DNA of 8,676 bases, taken from CAYLHS01 sp964594235 (GTDB lineage: Bacteria; Actinomycetota; Acidimicrobiia; Spongiisociales; UBA4744). Both the position numbers and the translations under genes were made by a program. The notes below the pieces were generated by a model. That model saw only the letters and a list, made by a program, of their open reading frames with translations, searched no databases and was not told where the DNA came from. The stretch is taken from positions 1-8,676 of the forward strand of contig CAZQMF010000050.1 of NCBI GenBank assembly GCA_964594235.1. The letters run 5' to 3'. Shown piece after piece: positions 1 to 6,341 of this stretch (within the stretch, counting starts at the first letter, position 1; every line of letters starts with the position of its first letter).

Positions 1-1541
1 CGGCCGGGGTCCTCGTCACCGGCCTGACCTCTTCGACCAAGGCCCCGTTCGATCCTGTGATCTTCAACCCGATCGCGGGCGAGCAGTACACGCCAGGTGG
101 TACCACCAATGGATTCGAACCGACAGCCGGTGAGATCACCTTCCCGGCATCGATTCAGTCGGTGGTGAAGCAAGTCATCGGGGACGACGGCGACTGGCAC
201 GATCAGATCGTGATCGTGCCTGCACGCCACTACACCGACCCGGGCAGTAACCAGATCGAGTTCTTCACGAACGTGCAACTCCAGACGATCTACCGGCCCG
301 CCGGTTGGGCGGGACCATCGGCCGTGCCGACGATCGAGAAGACCATCGGTCGATATGGAAACGGAGTCGTTCACTTCGACGTGACGATCGAACCGCCGGC
401 AGGAGGGTCCACCAAGCGAGTCCTCGTGCTCTTCCGTCAGGAAGGATCCTCAGGCCCGTGGCAGTCGGTCGACCTCGCAAGCGCCGACGGGGTCCACTGG
501 CTCGGGGGTCGTCCGCCGGCGGATTCGAATGCCACCGGCCCGTTCGAGTATTTCCTCCAGGGCGTTGACAACGACGGGGACGTGTTCCAGGCGACCGGTA
601 AAGCCATCAACTACGACACGATCCAACCCGACCTCAACGAAGGTGTCACCGTGTCGGTGAGCGACGCCGGCACGCAGGCTTTCGGATGGTACCCGGGACG
701 GTCAGGTGACGACGTCGTTGCGACGGCAACGTCGGATTTCTCGCTGTGCAGCTACGTGCTCGACGGTGTCTCACACGCTGTGTCGGGAGGATGGACACCG
801 CCGACCGTTGGCATCGATGGAGACGGGGGCCACTTGCTGCAAGTCCTCGCAGGCAGCGATTGCAGGGCTCCTGACCAGCAGGGCCTGCTCTTTGTTGCTA
901 TCGATGGTACCCCACCGCAGATCGAGGCGAGCATCGCCCGCAGCACCGATGGCTCCCAGACGATCACCCTCACCGCTTTCGATCCGTTCGGTTCAGGAGT
1001 CGCATCTATCGAGTACAAAGTCGGTGACTCCGGGGCTTGGCAACAGTACACCGGACCGATACGGCTGAACCTGACGCAGACAACGACGGTCTACTACCGG
1101 GCCACCGACTTCGTCGGAAACGAGTCACAGATCGAGAGCACGACAGTTGAGGCCTACGGATTCTGCTACCTCTACGACCCGGACAAGGGGACGAGCGGGG
1201 CAGTCGCGGTCAAGATTCGGATCACATCGAACACATGGGATGTGCAGTGTGACGGGAGCGAGGACAACCTGTCTTCGAATGGTCTGAAGGTCTACGCCTA
1301 CCGCTTGGACGGGGGCTCAGTCGCTCCCCAGGACAGTGGCAAGGCCAACTCGAGTCCGACCTATCAGTTCCGGTACGACTCGAAGTTCAAGAGATACATC
1401 TACAACCTGAACGATGCGCTGACCGACGGCAATCATGTGCTCGAGTTCACGATCAACCAGGACTGGACAGACACCGCCACCTATCCCGATGGTCTGGGTC
1501 TAGTCACGTACCCGGCCCGATTCGTCTACAAGAACAGCTAG
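1..1541 (+). CDS. 3' part of a secreted/surface beta-sandwich protein (OmpL47-like domain, PxKF-like C-terminus)
   Basis: The reading frame is open from base 3 to the TAG at 1539-1541, giving 512 visible residues. It runs off the left edge, so the GTG at 57 is probably internal and the real start and any signal peptide are missing. Visible residues about 305-383 look like an OmpL47/Ig-type repeat: a TPP entry, then SGVASIEYKV, a W and a YTGPI motif, and YYRATDFVGNES. This module is common in large extracellular bacterial proteins. The last ~125 residues (Phe/Tyr-rich strands, LTDGNHVLEF, ending PARFVYKNS) resemble the PxKF domain that often closes such proteins. Four cysteines (visible 249, 287, 388, 415) could form two disulfides, which fits export. 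There is no C-terminal membrane helix, LPXTG motif or other anchor, so secretion or non-covalent attachment is likely. No catalytic motif is visible and the substrate or partner is unknown. The gene faces the minus-strand cyclase gene tail to tail. Confidence 0.8.
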   Translation, partial: AGVLVTGLTSSTKAPFDPVIFNPIAGEQYTPGGTTNGFEPTAGEITFPASIQSVVKQVIGDDGDWHDQIVIVPARHYTDPGSNQIEFFTNVQLQTIYRPAGWAGPSAVPTIEKTIGRYGNGVVHFDVTIEPPAGGSTKRVLVLFRQEGSSGPWQSVDLASADGVHWLGGRPPADSNATGPFEYFLQGVDNDGDVFQATGKAINYDTIQPDLNEGVTVSVSDAGTQAFGWYPGRSGDDVVATATSDFSLCSYVLDGVSHAVSGGWTPPTVGIDGDGGHLLQVLAGSDCRAPDQQGLLFVAIDGTPPQIEASIARSTDGSQTITLTAFDPFGSGVASIEYKVGDSGAWQQYTGPIRLNLTQTTTVYYRATDFVGNESQIESTTVEAYGFCYLYDPDKGTSGAVAVKIRITSNTWDVQCDGSEDNLSSNGLKVYAYRLDGGSVAPQDSGKANSSPTYQFRYDSKFKRYIYNLNDALTDGNHVLEFTINQDWTDTATYPDGLGLVTYPARFVYKNS

Positions 1542-1550
1542 TCGCTTGTC

Positions 1551-1584
1551 CCGCTCATCCCGCTCAGCCGAGCGGGATGAGCGG
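1551..1584. terminator. Perfect 15-bp inverted repeat between convergent genes, probable bidirectional terminator
   Basis: Bases 1551-1565 pair perfectly with 1570-1584 around a 4-nt loop (1566-1569), starting 9 bp after the stop codon of the plus-strand gene. The same bases encode the last residues of the minus-strand cyclase (PLIPLG) and its TGA stop (1566-1564), which sits at the junction of loop and stem. A second, partly overlapping hairpin (7-bp arms 1582-1588 and 1594-1600, 5-nt loop) follows on the plus side; the two share three bases, so they cannot both form completely. Neither strand has a T-run after the stem, so this is not a textbook intrinsic terminator. U-less hairpins are a usual candidate end signal in high-GC Actinomycetota. 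Its position between converging genes is the main support for the function. Confidence 0.65.
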
Positions 1585-4500
1585 CGTGGCAATCACGCCG
1601 AGCCGCTCGAACATGTCGGCTTGGCGTTCGAGCCACACGCCGGCCTCCTCGTGGCTGCGAAGCACCCGCGCCATCCCCTCATAGGTGAGCGCCTGCTCGA
1701 AGAGGGCGTTCGCTTGTTCGGCGAGCTCGAGACTGGTGAGGAAATGGGCCTGCGCTTCCTCCAGTCGACCCCCGGCGGCGGCGCAGCAGGCCAGCAGACG
1801 GTGGAGTGCTGTCCTGGCCATGAGGGTTGATTCGTCCCGCTGCATGTCGCGGAGCACCTGGCCGGCGAGTGATTCCGCCTCGAGCTTCTGGCCTTCCAAC
1901 AGTCGATGCTCAACGACCTTCACATCCGTTTCGGAGACGAATGCTCTGGCGCCCATCTCGACGAACATGCGCCTCCCTCGTTCGAGGTGTGCTGACGCTT
2001 CCTCGAACCTGCCCATCCGGGTGAGTGTCTTCCCGAGGTTGGCCGAAGCAAGAGCAACTCCGACGGGGAAGTTGCTGCTCTCGAACACGTAGAGGGCCTC
2101 GCGGAACATCTCCTCGGCCTCGTCGAGCCTGCCCTGGTCCGAGTAGATCTCGGCGAGGTTGTTCACCGAGGCGGCGGCTCCGATCACATGTCCTGCTCTC
2201 CGCCGCACCGCCCCCGCACGGGTGTGGTAGTCGGTTGCTTCGTCCCATCGGCCCCGGTAGTAGGCGTCCACTCCGAGGTTGTTGAGAACGTCTCCCAGGC
2301 CCACCAGGTCCCCGATCCGCTCGTAGATCTCGATGGCTTGTTCACCGGCCTGGGTCGCCTCGGCCAAGCCGAGATGGGCATAGACGGTCACGAGAAGGTG
2401 GAGAGCATGCGCCCGCTGCTTGTCGGTTGCTCCCGGATCCGCGAGAGCCCGGCGGCACCAGTCGCCTGCCGCGCGGAACCGACCCTGGCGAAATCGGATC
2501 CCGCCGTATGCGAGGAGGAGCTCTGCTCTCGCCTCACTCGGCTCGGGATGCTCGTCGAACGGATCGAGGCCCCGGCGAAACCAGCGGAGCGCGGTGGGCA
2601 ACTCCCCTGCCTTCTCTCGGATCAGGCCTTGTTTCGCCATGAGGCGCCCTCGTCCCTCGACGTTGTCACCGATCAGCTTCCGTGCCTCCCCGAACGACCT
2701 GTTCGCCTCCTCGTAGCGACCCATCACCTCGCACACGTCGCCCAGCGCTTCGAGGATTCGTGCCCTCTCCGACTGGTCGACAGAAGAGACTCGCCGTGCC
2801 GCTTCAACCGCAAGACGGTACTGGGCGGCTGCCTCGTTCATGGCGTACTGAGCGCGGGAACGGTCGCCTGCCATGACCGCGTACCGCCACGCCTTGTCGT
2901 ACTCGCCACCACGGAGGAAGTGGGTGGCGAGGAAACCGGCGGCACCTTCCAGGTCGTCGCCGGCGAGCCGTTCAATCGCTTCACCGGCGCGAGCATGCAA
3001 CTCTCGTCGGCGACGATAGGAGAGCCCCTCATACGCGGCTTCATACACCACCGTGTGGCGAAAACGCAGCCGCTCCTGTCCATCCGGTTCGATGAACCGT
3101 GCGAGATCCCGCCGGGTTGCCTCATCGAGCTCCATGCCCTCAGGAGCGAGCAGCTCTGCAGCCACCGTTCGCCGGAAGCTGCGCCCGAGCACCGACATGT
3201 ACCGCATCACCTCTCTCGTGAGGGGGGCGAGCCGGTCGATCTGCGACGACACGACCGAGTTCAGCGAGTCGGGCAGTTCGGTTGCCTGGCCGGACTCACG
3301 CACCACCTTGATGATCTCTGAGAGAAACAGCGGGTTGCCCCCCACCCGGTTCACGACGTCGTCCACTTCGGCCGGCCGCAACGGTGTGCTCACCGTGCTC
3401 GTCAGCACGATCTCCCGAACGTCCCCCGTGTCGAGCGGCATCAACGACACCTCGGTGCCGATCGGTTCAGCCCCCTCCGTGTCGATCCGCGACGTCGCCA
3501 GGACCATCCATTTCTGCCGCTCGGCAGCCGTTGTCAGTCTTCCAAGCAGCCCGAGCGACGCGTCGTCGAGCCACTGGGCGTCGTCGAACGCGAGAACAGC
3601 GACCCCGTCGAAGATCCCCTGAAGCAGTTCGACGATGGTGTCGGCGGTCCGATCCGGCCGAAACCGGGGTTCGATCTCTGCGGTCTCAACGGTGTCTTCC
3701 ATCTGAATGTGGGCGACGTCGGCGATCAGTGGAGCCCGCGAGACGAGGTCTGGAGCTCGTTCCAAGAGCGCTTCTTCGAGCAGCGCTCGCATCTCCACTT
3801 GGGAGGACCGCTCAATACCCAGCAGGGATCGAAGTGGGTCACGCAGGGCGTAGTAGGCGCTGGATGTGCCGTGCGGTTCGCCACGTACGACGAACCACTG
3901 TGCCGAATCCATCCGGGAACGAAGCTCCTGGAGGAGACGAGTCTTGCCCATCCCGGTGTCCCCCAGGACAGTGAACGCCTGCCCACCCCCCACCTCAACC
4001 GACTCCATGGCGCCCAGCACGAGGTCCATCTCCTCGTCGCGACCACGGAAAGGCAACTCATGTCGGGACTCAGGCGGACGCGTGCCGATCTCCTCGAACA
4101 CCTCAAACACATGGATCGGATGGGTCTTCCCCTTCACAAAGAACGGCAGTACCGGCTCAACGCGAAACATGGTGACAGAGCGATCGACGACACCTGGGCT
4201 CGCGAAGAGCTGGTTGGGGCCGGTGGCGGCCATCAGCCGGGCCGCGAGGTTCACATCGTCGCCTTCGATCGTGTAGCTGCTTCTGAAGGTCGTGCCCACG
4301 TCGCCCGAGAAGGCATGGCCGCGATTCACCCCGAAGTGCAACTCGAGCGGCGATCCAGCGTCCAGGATCCTCCTGGCCATCCTCAGCATGCGGCCTTCGT
4401 TGTCTTCCTGGGAGTAGGGCACGCCGGTCACGAGAAGGATCTTCCCGCCGTCGGCGTAGATGTCGCCGGCAAGGAACGTCACCCCCTCGGAGTCTGCTTC

Positions 4501-5355
4501 CCGCTGAACGATCCCAATCAGCTCCGCCAGGGCCTCACCCACCGCCTCCGGACCCTCCGAGGTGATCAGGACATCAACGCCTTTGTAGACGAGGAACCCG
4601 ACCGTTGCGGTGCGATGCTCCGACTCATGGAGACCGGAGCTGAGGACGGATCGCAACGCCACCGGAACGAACCGCGACATCTCCTCGTCTGGGATCGGGG
4701 GGTGGATAGTCGTTTGGCGGGTGGATGGTTGAACGGATCTGGGAACAGATCTCTTCCGCAGGACCCAGCCGTTCCCCTTCGCATTCTTGGTGTAGTCGGC
4801 CGGCAGCGCCGCTCTTGTCGCGGCCGACACGACGATCTCGTTGGCGTCAGCAATGGACTCCATCTCGGTGGTTGTCGTTGCCGTTGGGCCGGTGACGATC
4901 AGCTCACGATGCGAGTCGCCGACCATGAAGAAGTCAATGCGCCCGGAGTGAACCCCCACCGACATGCGAAGTGCGATCCTGCCCACCGAGGTGGAGATCC
5001 CCGCCGAAGCCCGGAGAGCGGCTCGCATGTCGACCGCCGCCCCGACGGCCTCCAGTGGGTGATCCGGCCCTTCGAACAGCAGCAGCAAGGCATCGCCGCC
5101 AAACTTGAGAAGGCTCCCGCCACGCTGGTAGGCGACACTGAGCATGTCGGAGAACACACTGCTGAGAACCGAAGTCAGCTCCTCGGCGCCGATCCGCCCC
5201 TTGCGCGCGAGCTTCTCTGTGAGGCTGGTGAACCCGGAGATGTCGACGAAGACGAGGGACCCGTCGACCGCTCGCCACCGTTGACCCGGAGCATGCTCAT
5301 CCCACTCGGACGCGATCCGGGGAACATAGGGATCGAAGACGCCCGTCCGTGTCAC
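1564..5355 (-). CDS. sAC-like class III nucleotide cyclase with tandem cyclase domains, NTPase and TPR tail
   Basis: This 1263-residue protein probably makes cAMP from ATP. Order of domains: cyclase C1 (about 30-190), cyclase C2 (about 247-420), AAA/STAND-type NTPase (about 434-700), a helical linker, then TPR-like helical repeats (about 840-1230; clear units near 867-891, 1020-1047, 1058-1088 and 1100-1127). C1 has FVDISGFT with metal ligand D38, then LLKFGGDALL with K84 and the second metal ligand D88. It lacks the Asn/Arg pair. C2 has lost the metal motif (FLVYKGVDVL) but keeps YTIEGDDVNLAARL with T362, N369 and R373, the class IIIb purine and transition-state residues. The two domains should therefore fold into one active site. 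The NTPase has Walker A GDTGMGKT (465-472), Walker B VAVLAFDDAQW (585-595) and GGNPLFL (672-678). No membrane segment is visible, so it is cytosolic. Start is GTG at 5355: an in-frame TAG lies four codons upstream and the YVPRI...DGSLVFVDISGF beginning is typical of the family. The layout matches mammalian ADCY10. GTP as substrate cannot be excluded. No HTH domain is seen, unlike the LuxR-type cyclase/ATPase regulators. Confidence 0.93.
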   Translation of the reverse strand: MTRTGVFDPYVPRIASEWDEHAPGQRWRAVDGSLVFVDISGFTSLTEKLARKGRIGAEELTSVLSSVFSDMLSVAYQRGGSLLKFGGDALLLLFEGPDHPLEAVGAAVDMRAALRASAGISTSVGRIALRMSVGVHSGRIDFFMVGDSHRELIVTGPTATTTTEMESIADANEIVVSAATRAALPADYTKNAKGNGWVLRKRSVPRSVQPSTRQTTIHPPIPDEEMSRFVPVALRSVLSSGLHESEHRTATVGFLVYKGVDVLITSEGPEAVGEALAELIGIVQREADSEGVTFLAGDIYADGGKILLVTGVPYSQEDNEGRMLRMARRILDAGSPLELHFGVNRGHAFSGDVGTTFRSSYTIEGDDVNLAARLMAATGPNQLFASPGVVDRSVTMFRVEPVLPFFVKGKTHPIHVFEVFEEIGTRPPESRHELPFRGRDEEMDLVLGAMESVEVGGGQAFTVLGDTGMGKTRLLQELRSRMDSAQWFVVRGEPHGTSSAYYALRDPLRSLLGIERSSQVEMRALLEEALLERAPDLVSRAPLIADVAHIQMEDTVETAEIEPRFRPDRTADTIVELLQGIFDGVAVLAFDDAQWLDDASLGLLGRLTTAAERQKWMVLATSRIDTEGAEPIGTEVSLMPLDTGDVREIVLTSTVSTPLRPAEVDDVVNRVGGNPLFLSEIIKVVRESGQATELPDSLNSVVSSQIDRLAPLTREVMRYMSVLGRSFRRTVAAELLAPEGMELDEATRRDLARFIEPDGQERLRFRHTVVYEAAYEGLSYRRRRELHARAGEAIERLAGDDLEGAAGFLATHFLRGGEYDKAWRYAVMAGDRSRAQYAMNEAAAQYRLAVEAARRVSSVDQSERARILEALGDVCEVMGRYEEANRSFGEARKLIGDNVEGRGRLMAKQGLIREKAGELPTALRWFRRGLDPFDEHPEPSEARAELLLAYGGIRFRQGRFRAAGDWCRRALADPGATDKQRAHALHLLVTVYAHLGLAEATQAGEQAIEIYERIGDLVGLGDVLNNLGVDAYYRGRWDEATDYHTRAGAVRRRAGHVIGAAASVNNLAEIYSDQGRLDEAEEMFREALYVFESSNFPVGVALASANLGKTLTRMGRFEEASAHLERGRRMFVEMGARAFVSETDVKVVEHRLLEGQKLEAESLAGQVLRDMQRDESTLMARTALHRLLACCAAAGGRLEEAQAHFLTSLELAEQANALFEQALTYEGMARVLRSHEEAGVWLERQADMFERLGVIATPLIPLG

Positions 5356-5361
5356 GGCGTC

Positions 5362-5367
5362 AGCCTA
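5362..5367 (-). promoter_or_regulatory. Candidate -10 hexamer for a leaderless cyclase transcript
   Basis: Read on the minus strand, TAGGCT fits the actinobacterial TANNNT -10 pattern and ends 6 nt before the GTG start at 5355, which would put the first transcribed base at or next to the start codon. No good Shine-Dalgarno lies at a normal distance; the nearest purine run (GGAAG) is about 12 nt from the GTG. No recognisable -35 lies 16-18 bp upstream. The hexamer is short enough to occur by chance, and the cyclase may simply be co-transcribed from the MBL gene across the 98-bp gap. Confidence 0.3.
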
Positions 5368-5453
5368 CTTCCGGCAGCCGAATCCGGAGCCTGGAGTACA
5401 GGCCAGTGCCTCGAGATGTATCTTCCCTGAGCGATCACTCGCCGGGCGACTCG

Positions 5454-6278
5454 TCAGCCGACCTCGATCGCCATTCCTTCGGCAGCGGCATCCGTATTGG
5501 CGAACATCGTGCGGGCGCAGTCGGTGATCTGGTCGACCTCGTCGTCCGAGCGGCCCGGGTCGTGACTCGTGAGGATAAGTCGCTTCACACCGGCTTCGCG
5601 CGCCAGCTCGGCCGCCGATTTCCAGGTGGAATGCCCCCAACCTGCCCTGATCGTCTCTTGTTCCTGCGGTAGGTACTGGGCGTCGTAGATGAGCAGGTCG
5701 GTTCCCTGCGCGAAACGAGCAATCTCTCCGTCACTTTTCGGCGTCCCGTTTTCGACGTCCGTGGCGATGACGAACGAGACGCCGTCCCGCTCCAGCCGGT
5801 ACGCCGTCACCCCGCCTGGGTGTGCAAGCCGAGTGTGTCGAACGGTGATGCCGTCGACCTCCACGGCCTCGCCGTCAAGGTGATGGAAGCGCTTGATCGA
5901 CGGAGTACCTACGAAACTCACCGGGAACCACGGTGGACGCATGACCGCATCGATGGACTCCTCGATCGACATCCCCAAAGGAGGGTGCCCGTAGAAGTCG
6001 AACTCGTTGGCGGCATCGTACAGCGGTCCGAAGAAAGGAAGAGCGAGTGTGTGATCCCAATGGAGATGCGTGAGCATGACCGAGAATCGAGTAGCGGAGT
6101 CACCCGGCAAGAGGGCAGGGATCGACAACGCGCCGGTGCCCATATCGACGATGAGACGTCTGCCCAGACCTACCTCTACCTCGTAGCAGGTGGTCGCCCC
6201 GCCGTAGCGGTGGAACTGCGGCCCGCTGACGGGGACAGAACCACGAGCTCCTCGGCAGTGAACTGTGAAGACTGACAA
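5454..6278 (-). CDS. MBL-fold metallo-hydrolase, cyclic-nucleotide-phosphodiesterase-like (PhnP/COG1235 type)
   Basis: A 274-residue metallo-beta-lactamase-fold hydrolase, expected to be cytosolic with a two-metal centre. In this numbering it opens with CRGARGSVPVSG...RYGGATTCYEV, the usual first strands of this subfamily. The metal-binding motif THLHWDH follows (H71, H73, D75, H76), then the ligand region LAHPGG (H153), ATDVE (D174), YDAQY, GWGHST (H216) and TSHDP (H239). All ligands expected of an active enzyme are present and the length is normal. The frame can be extended to a TTG at 6314, but the TTG at 6278 has a GGAG (6284-6287) exactly 5 nt upstream and gives the N-terminus expected for the family, so I prefer it. 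It follows the SDR gene by 63 bp and precedes the cyclase gene by 98 bp on the same strand, so an operon is plausible. Relatives include cyclic-nucleotide and other phosphodiesterases; the HLHWDH motif differs from the HxHLDH of class II cAMP phosphodiesterases. Cleavage of the cyclase product is a hypothesis. Confidence 0.88.
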   Translation of the reverse strand: MSVFTVHCRGARGSVPVSGPQFHRYGGATTCYEVEVGLGRRLIVDMGTGALSIPALLPGDSATRFSVMLTHLHWDHTLALPFFGPLYDAANEFDFYGHPPLGMSIEESIDAVMRPPWFPVSFVGTPSIKRFHHLDGEAVEVDGITVRHTRLAHPGGVTAYRLERDGVSFVIATDVENGTPKSDGEIARFAQGTDLLIYDAQYLPQEQETIRAGWGHSTWKSAAELAREAGVKRLILTSHDPGRSDDEVDQITDCARTMFANTDAAAEGMAIEVG

Positions 6279-6283
6279 ACTCG

Positions 6284-6287
6284 CTCC
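6284..6287 (-). promoter_or_regulatory. Ribosome binding site deciding the TTG start of the MBL gene
   Basis: GGAG on the minus strand lies 5 nt upstream of the TTG at 6278. The more upstream TTG at 6314 has no comparable purine run in front of it (GCACCA precedes it). This shortens the protein by 12 residues at the N-terminus relative to the longest open frame. Confidence 0.55.
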
Positions 6288-6341
6288 GCGATAGATCGTC
6301 TGACAGGCTACCAATGGTGCGATTCTTGAACGGCCGTCTCG

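Noticed and set aside
2188..3321. Long plus-strand open frame of 377 codons inside the cyclase gene
   Set aside because: It is antisense to the TPR region, has no recognisable domain or ribosome binding site, and the minus-strand frame carries clear TPR repeats. GC-rich genes routinely leave such open antisense frames.
3709..5430. Plus-strand open frame of 573 codons opposite the NTPase and cyclase domains
   Set aside because: The translation is rich in Arg, His and Gly without any domain pattern, while the minus strand encodes Walker A/B and cyclase motifs over the same bases.
6279..6314. Longer form of the MBL protein from a TTG at 6314
   Set aside because: No ribosome binding site precedes it and the 12 extra residues do not fit the family's N-terminus, whereas TTG at 6278 has GGAG at 5 nt.
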